The notes under the pieces were generated by a model that searched no databases, was not told the origin of the DNA, and was given only the letters and a program-made list of their open reading frames with translations. Below are positions 1 to 6,970 of a DNA stretch of 10,363 nucleotides, piece by piece. The first letter of the stretch is position 1, and every line of letters begins with the position of its first letter. A program made the translations under genes and the position numbers. Location of the stretch: contig CAZOBJ010000105.1 of NCBI GenBank assembly GCA_964577825.1, positions 1-10,363 of the forward strand, given 5' to 3'. The stretch comes from CAZOBJ01 sp964577825 (GTDB lineage: Bacteria; Planctomycetota; SZUA-567; JAFGNG01).

Positions 1-86
1 TCCGATCCATCCCCTGGCGAGAGGCGCTCATCGGCGAGACCGTGGACTGGTTCGCAGCGCACCTGGGCGCGGGCAAGGCCCGGTAA
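1..86 (+). CDS. C-terminal end of a probable NAD-dependent epimerase/dehydratase (partial)
   Basis: Reading in frame from base 3, 27 codons run open to a TAA at 84-86, ending in a segment that includes EALIGETVDWFAAHL. A terminal helix of this type (L-x-x-T-V-x-W-F) is common at the C-terminus of extended short-chain dehydrogenases such as nucleotide-sugar epimerases. Only this tail is visible, so the Rossmann and catalytic motifs cannot be checked and the family call is inference. The gene is convergent with gap and ends 41 bases from its stop codon. No U-rich terminator is seen between them. Confidence 0.45.
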   Translation, partial: RSIPWREALIGETVDWFAAHLGAGKAR

Positions 87-127
87 GCCCTGCGCCCTCA
101 CGCCCCCGGGCGATACACCCCGCGGCC

Positions 128-1117
128 TCACCCGGTCGCGAGCGCCGCGCGCACCATTTGGGACGCGTACCCCCACTCGTTGTCGTACCAGCTCATGACC
201 TTCAGGAGGTCCTTGTCCACCACCTGGGTCATGGACAGGTCCACGATGGAGGCTCGCCCGTCGTGCAGGATGTCCGTGGAGACGAGCGGCTGTTCGGTCA
301 CGCCCAGGATGCCCTTGTACCGGTCCGAGGCGGCCTCTTCGGAAAGAATCTTGTTCACTTCCTCGGCGCTCGTCTCGCGCTCGGTGACGAACACCATGTC
401 CGCGATGGACCCGCACGGCACGGGCGTGCGCACCGCCACGCCGTCGAACCGACCCGCGTACTGCGGCAGGGCCCGGCCCGTGGCCTGGGCCGCACCCGTG
501 GTCGTGGGCACCAGGTTGCACGCGGCCGCGCGGCCCCGGCGGAACTTCTTGTTCGGCCCGTCCACAATGCCCTGCGTGGAGGTGTAGGCGTGGATGGTGG
601 TCATGGTGGCCTTGCGGATGCCGATGCGCCTGCCGATGACCTCCACGACCGGGGTGATGCAGTTCGTGGTGCAGCTCGCGCATGAGAAAATCTGCGGGGG
701 CTTGTCCGGCGGGTTCACGCCGTGGACCACGGTCACGGTGTCCTCGTCCTTGGCCGGCGCGGACAGGATCACGTGCCTGGCCCCGGCCTGGATGTGCTTT
801 TGCAGGTCCGGACCCTTGTCGAACACGCCCGTGCACTCGAACACCAGGTCCACGCCCAGGTCGCCCCATGGCAGGGCCGCCGGGTCCTTTTCGCTGAACA
901 GCTTGTAGTGCTCCCCGTCGACCACGAGCTCGCCCTCGCCGTGCGAGACCTCGCGGTCGTACCGGCCGTACACGCTGTCGTACTGGAGCAGATACGCGAG
1001 GTTTTCGGCCGGGATCAGGTCATTGACCGCCACGAGCGAGAGTTCGTCCTCGTCCAGCACGATCTTCATCGTGGCGCGGCCGATTCTGCCCAGCCCGTTG
1101 ATCGCAACCTTCTTCAT
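128..1117 (-). CDS. gap: Type I glyceraldehyde-3-phosphate dehydrogenase, phosphorylating
   Basis: This 329-residue protein has the usual length for GAPDH, the cytoplasmic glycolytic/gluconeogenic enzyme interconverting glyceraldehyde-3-phosphate and 1,3-bisphosphoglycerate. The N-terminal Rossmann domain opens with INGLGRIGR (6-14). Asp33 after the second strand favours NAD over NADP. The catalytic domain has nucleophile Cys149 and general base His176 in TTIHAY. PTTTGAA (204-210) and WYDNEWGYA (310-318) are also family signatures. The core motif reads SCASCTTNC where SNASCTTNC is typical, placing Cys146 three residues before the nucleophile. The RTPVPCGSIADMVFV stretch (230-244) also differs from classic GapA and suggests a side branch of the family. 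The ATG at 1117 is preceded by a GGGGAGAGAGG ribosome site. The gene lies 105 bases downstream of the Lon-like gene on the same strand. No convincing separate promoter was found, so co-transcription is possible. Confidence 0.96.
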   Translation of the reverse strand: MKKVAINGLGRIGRATMKIVLDEDELSLVAVNDLIPAENLAYLLQYDSVYGRYDREVSHGEGELVVDGEHYKLFSEKDPAALPWGDLGVDLVFECTGVFDKGPDLQKHIQAGARHVILSAPAKDEDTVTVVHGVNPPDKPPQIFSCASCTTNCITPVVEVIGRRIGIRKATMTTIHAYTSTQGIVDGPNKKFRRGRAAACNLVPTTTGAAQATGRALPQYAGRFDGVAVRTPVPCGSIADMVFVTERETSAEEVNKILSEEAASDRYKGILGVTEQPLVSTDILHDGRASIVDLSMTQVVDKDLLKVMSWYDNEWGYASQMVRAALATG

Positions 1118-1222
1118 TCCTCTCTCCCCTTTATCCGCCAGGCGAGACTTGCGCCAACCGCCCTCGTTCAGACATGAATGCTCGTCCGCCCGCGGCCGCG
1201 CGCCTGACCGCGTGCACCCGGT

Positions 1223-3703
1223 CTAGTCGCGTCCCGGCAGCGTGGGCCGCGGGTCCCGCTGTCCGCTGGGGACCGTCTCCAACGAGGGCCATTCGCGCTC
1301 GACCGAGGTCGCCTTGTGCTCCTTGATCGCGTTCGCGAGCCTGCGCAGCTGCTGGTCCACCTTCCAGTGGAACGTGTCCTCTTCGTCCAGGCTGCCAGCC
1401 TCTATACTGCCCAACAGCTCCAGGGCCTCGTCCACGTGGTCGACGGCCCACACGTGGAACTTCTCCTCGCGGATGGCGTCCACCACGTCGGGGCGCAGGA
1501 CCAGGTGCTTGACGTTGGCCGCAGGCACGCATACCCCTTGATCGCCGGTCAGGCCCTGCTCGCGGCACACGTCGAAGAAGCCCTCGATCTTCTCGTTCAC
1601 GCCGCCGATGGCCTGGACCTGCCCCCACTGGTTCACCGATCCGGTGACCGAGATGTCCTGGCGCAAGGGCACGTCGGCCAGGGCGCTCAGCAGACACACG
1701 ATCTCGGCCAGGGACGCGCTGTCCCCGTCGATCATGCCGTAGCTCTGCTCCAAGGCCAGACTCGCGGAGAGGGCCAGGGGATGGTCGCCCGCGTACGTGT
1801 TGCGCATGTATCCGTCGATGATAAGCATTCCCTTGTCATAGGTGCGGCCGCTGAGCTTGCTTTCGCGCTCGATGTTGATGACCCCGGCCGCGCCCACGCC
1901 CACGCTGGCGGTCACGCGCGAGGGCCGCGCGAACGCGAAGTCGCCCAGATCCGCCAGGGCCAGGCCGTTGAGCTGCCCCGCGGCCTTGCCCTTCAGATCG
2001 ATGCGCAGCGTGCCGTCGTCGATCAGCTCGCGGATCTTGGCGGCGATCCAGTCGGACCGGTAGATCCGCTCGGACACGGCCTGCTGCACGTGCGACCGGC
2101 CGACCTTGTCCGCGCCGTCCTGGCGAGCCCAGAACACGGACTCGCGCACGAGGTCGGCCAGGCGGCTGAACTCGGTGGTCAGCTTTTCCTTGTCCCCGGC
2201 CATGCGGGCGCTTGTGCGTGCGAGCTCGGCCACGCCCTCGGCCTCGAAGGGAATCAGATTCTCCTGGTCGGCCAGCTTGCGCGCGAACTGCCCCAGCATG
2301 CGCGCCGATCCGTTCTGCCGCTCCATCTCGCTCACGAACTCGGCCTTGATCTTGAAGATCTCGGCGAAGTCCTCGTCGTAGAAGTACAACAGGTGATACA
2401 GGAGCGGATTGCCCAGCACCACCAGCTTCACGTCCAGGGGGATGGGCTCGGGCTTCATGGCCGAGGTGCTGAAGATGGAGAAGGGGTCGTAGGTTTCGAT
2501 CTTCACTCGGCCGCTCTTGATGCAGCGCTTGAGCTCCTTCCACACCAGGGGCTCTGTCAGGGCCTCGAACAGGTTGAACACCACGTACCCGCCGTTCGCG
2601 CGCACCAGGCTGCCGGCCTTGATGCGGGTGAAGTTCGTGACCAGCTTGCCGAACCGGTCCACGGCCCGCTCGATGTTGCCGAACAGGTTCTTGTAGTTGG
2701 GCGAGTCTTCGATGACCACGGGCGCGCCCTCGGTGTCCGCGTTGTCGACCAAGAGGTTGACCTGGTAGTCGCGCAGCCGTTCTTCGCGCCCTGGCTTGGG
2801 CGCGCCGAACATGGCCGCCATCTGCTGATGGGGCGTCCCGTCGCCTTCGCGGAACCGATCCAGGTGGTCGAGCATGTGCCCCTTCATCTTGTCGAGCCAC
2901 TTCTGGAGCTTGTCCTCGTCGTACCTCTCGGCCAGCTCGCCGATGAGCGGCTCGATGCGCTCCGCCGCGAAGTTGCGCTCCACGCCGCGAACTTCGGAGC
3001 TCAGCTGCCGGCCCATCTCCTCGTGGCGGGACTGGAACACGTCCGCCTGCTGAGCCACCTCCTGCTGGCGGCGCTGGATGTCCTTCTGCTCCTCCTCGGA
3101 GAGCTCTTCGATCTCCTCCGGCTTCATCGGCCGGTCGTCCTTCTTCGGGATCAGGGCCATCTGGCCGTTGGGCATCATCTGGACGGTCAGGCCCTTCTCG
3201 TTGGCCAGGTTCTCGAGCTCCTCGGCCATGGACCGGCGCCGCTCCTGGTAGGACTGGCTGATGCGCTGCTTCTCGCGGCTGAAGTCCTCCTCGCGAAAGG
3301 CCTTGGGCAGCTCTTCGGTCAGCCGCTCCAGAAGCTTCTCCACGTCGTGCTTGAGCCGGATGCCCTGTCCGGCCGGCAGCGAGATGGCCAGGGGCCGGTC
3401 CGGCTCGTCGAAATTGTTCACGTACACCCAGTCCGGGGGGCGCTCCTCCTGACGGCTGCGTTTGCTCAGCTCCCGGCGGATCGTCTCCTTCTTGCCCGTG
3501 CCGTTGAGGCCCGCCACGTACACGTTGTAGGTGGCGTGGCGAACGCCCAGACCCAGGTCCAGGGCGCGCAGGGCCCGCGGCTGGCCAACCACCTCGTCGA
3601 GCGGGTCGAGGTCCTCGGTCGTCTTGAAGTCGAGCCCGGACGGGTCGATGGCCAGATCCACGTCCTCGGGCTTCAGGCGCCGGGCTTGCCGGTTGCGGTC
3701 CAT
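1223..3703 (-). CDS. Lon-like ATP-dependent protease (AAA ATPase plus S16 peptidase domain)
   Basis: The 826-residue product resembles the COG1067 LonB-like group, cytoplasmic ATP-driven proteases, rather than classic LonA, because it has no LonA N-terminal substrate domain. The start resembles the group (DLDPLDEVVGQPRALRAL, 31-48), followed by a Walker A GLNGTGK (65-71). Residues about 140-285 are a charged, probably coiled-coil insertion within the ATPase region. The segment GGYVVFNLFEAL (371-382) sits at the Walker B position. The C-terminal S16 peptidase domain (about 565-765) has the GDSAS motif with predicted nucleophile Ser662 and partner Lys705 in GGVNEKIEGF, so the Ser-Lys dyad is intact. 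ATG 3703 is preceded by AAAGGAG at good spacing. It starts 63 bases after hsp20 ends, with no promoter seen between, which suggests a shared transcript and a protein quality-control role. Confidence 0.93.
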   Translation of the reverse strand: MDRNRQARRLKPEDVDLAIDPSGLDFKTTEDLDPLDEVVGQPRALRALDLGLGVRHATYNVYVAGLNGTGKKETIRRELSKRSRQEERPPDWVYVNNFDEPDRPLAISLPAGQGIRLKHDVEKLLERLTEELPKAFREEDFSREKQRISQSYQERRRSMAEELENLANEKGLTVQMMPNGQMALIPKKDDRPMKPEEIEELSEEEQKDIQRRQQEVAQQADVFQSRHEEMGRQLSSEVRGVERNFAAERIEPLIGELAERYDEDKLQKWLDKMKGHMLDHLDRFREGDGTPHQQMAAMFGAPKPGREERLRDYQVNLLVDNADTEGAPVVIEDSPNYKNLFGNIERAVDRFGKLVTNFTRIKAGSLVRANGGYVVFNLFEALTEPLVWKELKRCIKSGRVKIETYDPFSIFSTSAMKPEPIPLDVKLVVLGNPLLYHLLYFYDEDFAEIFKIKAEFVSEMERQNGSARMLGQFARKLADQENLIPFEAEGVAELARTSARMAGDKEKLTTEFSRLADLVRESVFWARQDGADKVGRSHVQQAVSERIYRSDWIAAKIRELIDDGTLRIDLKGKAAGQLNGLALADLGDFAFARPSRVTASVGVGAAGVINIERESKLSGRTYDKGMLIIDGYMRNTYAGDHPLALSASLALEQSYGMIDGDSASLAEIVCLLSALADVPLRQDISVTGSVNQWGQVQAIGGVNEKIEGFFDVCREQGLTGDQGVCVPAANVKHLVLRPDVVDAIREEKFHVWAVDHVDEALELLGSIEAGSLDEEDTFHWKVDQQLRRLANAIKEHKATSVEREWPSLETVPSGQRDPRPTLPGRD

Positions 3704-3766
3704 GCAGGGCTCCTTTCCTCGAGTTCGTTGCTGCGCATTTCTCGCGGACGGGCGCTCGATCCGCAG

Positions 3767-4213
3767 CTACTCGCTCTCCTCGGCTCGGCCGCGCCCACCG
3801 GCATGCTTGGGAATCCACGCCCGGAACAGACCGTTCTTGTACGTCGCCTCGGCGCGGTCCGCGTCCACGGGCTCGTCCACGGTGAACGTGCGGCAGAACC
3901 GGCCGCGCGCCCGCTCCACGTACACGTCATGGCCTGCACGTCCCCATTCGATGCTGCGCCGCGACCCGTGGAGCACCACCTGGCGGCCGCGCACGCGCAA
4001 GTCGATGTCCTCGCGCTCGACGCCCGGCATGTCGGCCACCAGAATGTAGGCGTCCTCGGTCTCGTACAGGTCCACGGGCGGCCACCAAGTCGGCGCGCTG
4101 GGCGCGAGCCGCCCCCACGGCATGTCGATGAGCTCGGCGAACGCGTCGTCGATCTCCTGCTCCAGCCGCCGCAAGCGGCGCAATCGGCGGCATGGATCGG
4201 GTTCGAGCGGCAT
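3767..4213 (-). CDS. Small heat-shock protein, Hsp20/alpha-crystallin family
   Basis: This 148-residue protein is an ATP-independent holdase chaperone by family. A short arginine-rich N-terminal arm (MPLEPDPCRRLRRLRRLE) precedes an alpha-crystallin domain at about 45-136. The domain starts PPVDLYETEDAYILVADMPGV (two segments, 45-65), continues with an ERARGRFCRTF strand (100-110) and closes with ATYKNGLFRAWIPK (123-136). The usual A-x-x-x-N-G-V-L signature is modified to NGLF, and no C-terminal I-x-I/V oligomerisation motif is visible in the short Gly/Arg/Glu tail, so its assembly may be atypical. ATG 4213 has an AGAGGGG ribosome site about six bases upstream. It is the first gene of the hsp20-protease-gap run. 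The 324-base gap upstream carries a sigma-54-like element aimed at it. Confidence 0.9.
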   Translation of the reverse strand: MPLEPDPCRRLRRLRRLEQEIDDAFAELIDMPWGRLAPSAPTWWPPVDLYETEDAYILVADMPGVEREDIDLRVRGRQVVLHGSRRSIEWGRAGHDVYVERARGRFCRTFTVDEPVDADRAEATYKNGLFRAWIPKHAGGRGRAEESE

Positions 4214-4324
4214 GGGGCGTCCCCTCTTCCGTACGACGAACGTGCCGCCTCAGCGCGCGTTCGCGCCCACGCGCTAGCGGTCGAATTCACGCGAGCGGGC
4301 TGCGCCCGCGTGCTGGCTCACACG

Positions 4325-4341
4325 TGCAAGTCTTATTCCAA
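4325..4341 (-). promoter_or_regulatory. Sigma-54-like -24/-12 promoter element upstream of hsp20
   Basis: On the minus strand this reads TTGGAATAAGACTTGCA. The GG of the -24 box and the GC of the -12 box are separated by exactly 10 bases, as in the known sigma-54 pattern TGGCACG-N4-TTGCA, and TTGCA is perfect. The CACG part of the -24 box is not matched. It sits in the AT-richest patch of the gap. Transcription would start about 100 bases before the hsp20 ATG. No sigma-70 or sigma-32 match better than this was seen. The match is suggestive only. Confidence 0.3.
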
Positions 4342-4360
4342 GGGAAACGTGCTTTTGGAA
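4336..4360. repeat. Inverted repeat TTCCAA-N13-TTGGAA overlapping the hsp20 upstream element
   Basis: Perfect 6-base arms at 4336-4341 and 4355-4360 flank a 13-base spacer. The left arm overlaps the -24 part of the sigma-54-like element. It could be an operator half-site pair or chance in an AT-richer patch. No regulator gene is nearby to support it. Confidence 0.3.
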
Positions 4361-4374
4361 AGGGCAGATCGGAT

Positions 4375-4393
4375 CGGCCGAGGACGTCGGCCG
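4375..4393. repeat. Hairpin-forming inverted repeat, 7-bp stem and 5-base loop
   Basis: CGGCCGA (4375-4381) and TCGGCCG (4387-4393) pair perfectly around GGACG. Its position 145 bases past the stop of the minus-strand CMD-like gene would suit a transcript end, but there is no T tract. It may instead be a protein-binding dyad. GC-rich sequence makes such dyads fairly common by chance. Confidence 0.35.
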
Positions 4394-4537
4394 GCAGGCC
4401 GCACTAGAGGTCTCAACCTGGATGCGCAGTTGACTGTCTGCGCCGGGCCGGGCAAAGCGTCCAGCCGAGGGGACCGCGCCGGGCGCACAAGAAGACCCGG
4501 AGACGACGGATGCATCGCGGCAGCACGCCCCGCGCGC

Positions 4538-4837
4538 CTAGACCACGTCCTTGAGCCCGTTCGCCGCAGTGTACGTGCTGCCCACGCCGCTGATGTAGAA
4601 GGCCACGCGCAGGGCCTCGGCGATCTCCTGCTTGGTGGCGCCCGCGTGCAGGGCAGCGCGCGCGAGTGAGTTCACGCCGCCCACTGCGCCGTGCGACGCG
4701 TCCAGGGCCAGGGCAATCAGGAGCTTCACCTTCTTGGGCAGCGCGCCGTCGGACAGGGCCAGGTCCTGGCTCGCGCGCACCGTGTGGAGCAGTTCGGAGT
4801 CCAAGCCCTCAAGCACCTTGAGCGGATCGTCCGGCAT
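4538..4837 (-). CDS. Carboxymuconolactone decarboxylase/AhpD-fold family protein lacking the cysteine motif
   Basis: This small protein of 99 residues has the CMD helical core: KKVKLLIALALDASHG (35-50), then NSLARAALHAGATKQEIAEAL (56-76, read as two segments), the alpha-helical hairpin typical of the family. The GATKQEIAEAL segment is the best diagnostic. In redox-active AhpD-like members a C-x-x-C pair followed by His lies where this protein has AVGG (51-54) and later Ser/Leu, so no thiol chemistry is expected. The protein contains no cysteine at all. An open frame extends upstream to 4921, but ATG 4837 is chosen because GAGAGGAA precedes it at proper spacing and the family core starts just after. 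It lies 105 bases after the SDR gene on the same strand and may share its transcript. Its substrate is unknown. Confidence 0.82.
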   Translation of the reverse strand: MPDDPLKVLEGLDSELLHTVRASQDLALSDGALPKKVKLLIALALDASHGAVGGVNSLARAALHAGATKQEIAEALRVAFYISGVGSTYTAANGLKDVV

Positions 4838-4856
4838 GCCTGTTCCTCTCGTTGGT

Positions 4857-4911
4857 CCAGCGCGTCCTTCTTCGCCGCGCTGGCACGAACCCGTGCATCG
4901 GCCACCGGCCG
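4857..4911. repeat. Cluster of three adjacent inverted repeats between the SDR and CMD-like genes
   Basis: The strongest is CCAGCGCG-N11-CGCGCTGG (4857-4883), with perfect 8-base arms. Next is GCACG-AACC-CGTGC (4883-4896) and then CGGCC-ACC-GGCCG (4899-4911). Together they fill half of the 105-base gap and end about 20 bases before the CMD-like start codon on the minus strand. No T-run follows, so they are not standard terminators. An intercistronic processing or stabilising structure is possible. Confidence 0.4.
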
Positions 4912-4942
4912 CGCACCTCACACGCGCCTGAGCCAGGTGTCC

Positions 4943-5743
4943 CTACAGCCTGTGCAGGTGGAACCCGCCGTCCACGTTGATCACCTCGCCCGTAGAGAAC
5001 GAGAGCGCCCCCTCGGCCACGGCCGCCACCGCCGCGGCCACGTCCTCCGGCTCGCCCCACCGGCGCACCGGCGTCAGCCCCTCGCCGATCAGGCGGTCGT
5101 ACTTGTCGCGCGAGGGGCCGGTCATGTCCGTGCGGATGATCCCGGGCCGCAGCTCGTAGACCAGGATCCCGTGCTCGGCCAGGCGGTGGGCGTAGACCCG
5201 GGTCATCATGCCCACGCCCGCCTTGGACAGGCAATACTCGGCCCGGTTCGGGCTGCTCGCGTACGCGCTCACGGAACCGATGTTCACGATCTTGGGGGAG
5301 GCGATCGCGCCCGCGTCCACGAGCTCGATCATGCGCCGGGCCACCGCCTGGGTGAGGAAGAAGGGGCCCTTGAGGTTCGCGGCCATCACCCGGTCGTAGC
5401 TCTGTTCGGTGGTCTCCAGGATGTCTCGCCGCTCCAGGGGCGCGACCCCCGCATTGTTGACCAGCAAGTCGATGCGCCCGAAGCCGTCCATGGCGGCGTC
5501 GACCAGCCGCTCGCGGTCGGGGCGCTGTGCCACGTCGGCCTGTACGGTCAGTCCTTGTGCGCCGCACGCCTGCACCTGGCCTAGGGCCTCCTCAGCGGCT
5601 CGGGCGTTGCGCACATAGTTGATGACCACGGCCCAGCCCTTGCGCGCCAGGGCCACGGCGATGGCCCGGCCGATGCCCCGGCTCGCCCCGGTGACGAGCG
5701 CGACGGGGCCCTCGCGCACTGGGACGTCCTCAGGCGGGCTCAT
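4943..5743 (-). CDS. Short-chain dehydrogenase/reductase, FabG-like (annotated as 3-ketoacyl-ACP reductase type)
   Basis: The 266-residue protein is a classical SDR, a cytoplasmic NAD(P)-dependent oxidoreductase. It shows the cofactor motif TGASRGIG (18-25), NNAG (96-99), Asn123, and the catalytic Ser157, Tyr170 and Lys174 (EYCLSKAG). It ends with STGEVINVDGG (250-260). The segments RAEYCLSKAG, VYELRPGIIRTDMT and RRWGEPEDVA match the SDR branch often labelled 3-ketoacyl-ACP reductase but found beside sugar-degradation genes. In this context a sugar or uronate-derivative dehydrogenase is more likely than fatty-acid synthesis, as inference. ATG 5743 has GAGGTG about eight bases upstream. It overlaps the end of the GH88 gene by 14 bases, which implies translational coupling in one operon. 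Confidence 0.9.
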   Translation of the reverse strand: MSPPEDVPVREGPVALVTGASRGIGRAIAVALARKGWAVVINYVRNARAAEEALGQVQACGAQGLTVQADVAQRPDRERLVDAAMDGFGRIDLLVNNAGVAPLERRDILETTEQSYDRVMAANLKGPFFLTQAVARRMIELVDAGAIASPKIVNIGSVSAYASSPNRAEYCLSKAGVGMMTRVYAHRLAEHGILVYELRPGIIRTDMTGPSRDKYDRLIGEGLTPVRRWGEPEDVAAAVAAVAEGALSFSTGEVINVDGGFHLHRL

Positions 5744-6842
5744 CGGCGAGCACCTCGCACAGAGCTTCGAGCAGGAAGTAGTCGCCCCACATCACGCTCT
5801 CGTCCACGCCCAGGCCCTTGCGCTGGTGGTAAATGGCGTGCTTCAGCGCCCCCTGCCAGCCCGGGGTGTCCACGGCCAGGAACTCGGGCTCGGTCAGGGT
5901 GTCGAGAATGCGCAGCGCATACGCGCGCAGGCCCCGGGCCCGGAGGGGGTCGTCGGTCAGGCGCGCAAGCCGCCACATGCCGCTCGCGGCCGCAGCGGCC
6001 GCGGAGCTCTCGTACGGGAACGCGGGCTCGGGCTCGTCCCAGTCGTTGGGCGGCACCCCGGTCTCCGGCGTGCGCGCCGTGTAGTACTCCGCGCACGCAA
6101 GGGCCGTGTCGAGGAACGCCCGCTCCTTCGTGAAGGCATACGCCGTGCCGAACCCGTACAGGGCCCAGGCTTGGCCCCGCGCCCAGGAGCTGTCGGCGCG
6201 CCAGCCCTGGCGCGTGCTCTGGCGCAGGAACGCGCCCGTGTCCGTGTCGAAAATCCCCTCGTGGGCCGTACTCCCGTCCCCGCGCACGAGGCACCGCCGC
6301 GTGGTGCGGCAGTTCGTGCGCGCGATCCGGTCGAGCTCCGGGTCGCCGGTCTGCTGCGCGGCGTAGAAGATGATGCCCACGTTCATCATGATGTCGATGA
6401 ACAGGCTCTCCGCGCCCAGGAACGAGCACAGGTACCCGCCCCGCTCCTGGAACCGCTGCGCCAGGGTGCGGCCGGCCTCGATAACCACCTCGTTCCTGTA
6501 CGCCTCGCCGGTGAGCTCGTACCAGCGCTTCCAGGTGGGCAGGAACACGAACCCCAGGTCGTGCACGTCCCGGTCGGTCTTGCGGTGCTCGACGAGGCGC
6601 GAATAGTGCTCGGCTTTCTCGCCGTACCACGAGTCGCCGGTCTGCGCATGCAGGAGCCAGAGTTCGCCGCCCAGGAACCCCTCGCACCAGTTCGTCCAGG
6701 ACTCGCCGGTATGCTTCCACTTGCCCCCGCTCGTATACATGGGAAAGAAATCGGGATGCGCCTCCACCAACGCGCGCACCTGGCGGGCGTAGAACTCCAC
6801 GGCTCGCTCGCACTTGTACCGCACGCGCGCACTCATGCGCAT
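5730..6842 (-). CDS. Glycoside hydrolase family 88 unsaturated glucuronyl hydrolase
   Basis: This 370-residue protein matches unsaturated glucuronyl hydrolases, which remove the 4,5-unsaturated uronic acid left at the non-reducing end of oligosaccharides by polysaccharide lyases. The (alpha/alpha)6-barrel signatures are present in order: NWCEGFLGGELWLL (51-64), HDLGF (94-98) with Asp95, IDIMMN (149-154) with Asp150, SSWARGQAWALYGFG (218-232), PPNDWDEP (264-271) and DESVMWGDYFLLEAL (347-361). Asp95 and Asp150 correspond to the two catalytic aspartates known in the Bacillus sp. GL1 enzyme. There is no signal peptide, so the site is cytoplasmic. ATG 6842 is preferred to ATG 6836 because GGAG lies six bases before it. 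It is first in the minus-strand operon, divergent from the GH28-like gene. GH105 is the near alternative, but HDLGF and IDIMMN favour GH88. Confidence 0.92.
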   Translation of the reverse strand: MRMSARVRYKCERAVEFYARQVRALVEAHPDFFPMYTSGGKWKHTGESWTNWCEGFLGGELWLLHAQTGDSWYGEKAEHYSRLVEHRKTDRDVHDLGFVFLPTWKRWYELTGEAYRNEVVIEAGRTLAQRFQERGGYLCSFLGAESLFIDIMMNVGIIFYAAQQTGDPELDRIARTNCRTTRRCLVRGDGSTAHEGIFDTDTGAFLRQSTRQGWRADSSWARGQAWALYGFGTAYAFTKERAFLDTALACAEYYTARTPETGVPPNDWDEPEPAFPYESSAAAAAASGMWRLARLTDDPLRARGLRAYALRILDTLTEPEFLAVDTPGWQGALKHAIYHQRKGLGVDESVMWGDYFLLEALCEVLADEPA

Positions 6843-6866
6843 ATCGGTCTCCGTACGCCTTCGCCC

Positions 6867-6897
6867 CCGGATCAGGACACACCTCTACAGGATCCGG
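6867..6897. repeat. Inverted repeat CCGGATC-N17-GATCCGG in the GH88 leader, candidate operator
   Basis: Perfect 7-base arms at 6867-6873 and 6891-6897 are separated by 17 bases, a centre-to-centre distance of 24. On the minus strand the dyad begins just downstream of the predicted -10 box (6904-6909), so it covers the likely transcription start and leader of the GH88 operon. It ends 24 bases before the start codon. It could bind a repressor or fold in RNA. No matching copy was seen before the two plus-strand genes. Confidence 0.4.
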
Positions 6898-6903
6898 CGC
6901 CTG

Positions 6904-6932
6904 ACGCTACCAGGCTCGCGCGCGACCGTCAA
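6904..6932 (-). promoter_or_regulatory. Sigma-70-type promoter for the GH88-SDR operon
   Basis: On the minus strand TTGACG (6932-6927) is followed after exactly 17 bases by TAGCGT (6909-6904). The bases TGG precede TAGCGT, giving an extended -10 of form TGnTAnnnT. The -35 matches five of six consensus bases. Its position about 60 bases before the start codon fits a real promoter. Confidence 0.45.
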
Positions 6933-6970
6933 GCGCGTGCGCCCCGCCCTGGCAGCGAGTCGGAAGCCGG

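Larger units (their letters stand above)
4214..4537. other. 324-base intergenic region without a gene
   Basis: No credible coding frame is visible here. Short open frames on either strand lack family features and good ribosome sites. The region separates the hsp20 start from the stop of the CMD-like gene. It contains the sigma-54-like element and the TTCCAA/TTGGAA dyad near its middle. There is a 25-base dyad CACGCG-N13-CGCGTG (4288-4312) that includes a tight GCGGGC-TGC-GCCCGC hairpin (4295-4309). It also holds a CGGCCGA-GGACG-TCGGCCG hairpin (4375-4393) and GCGCAG-N8-CTGCGC (4424-4443). None is followed by a T-run on either strand, so none is a clear intrinsic terminator. Confidence 0.6.

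Noticed and set aside
101..112. CGCCC-CC-GGGCG between the epimerase tail and gap as a bidirectional terminator
   Set aside because: A two-base loop is sterically poor and no T-run follows on either strand.
1124..1151. Possible gap promoter TTGGCG-N16-GATAAA on the minus strand
   Set aside because: The -10-like box abuts the ribosome site, so transcription would start inside the Shine-Dalgarno sequence. Both boxes are weak.
1316..4669. Very long plus-strand open frame (about 1117 codons) opposite the protease, hsp20 and beyond
   Set aside because: Its translation is low-complexity, rich in His, Leu, Val and Ala, without family motifs. It is antisense to well-recognised genes and arises from GC-rich codon bias.
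4838..4921. N-terminal extension of the CMD-like protein to an ATG at 4921
   Set aside because: The added 28 residues are low-complexity Gly/Arg/Cys, would translate through the hairpin cluster, and lack a ribosome site. ATG 4837 has a good one.
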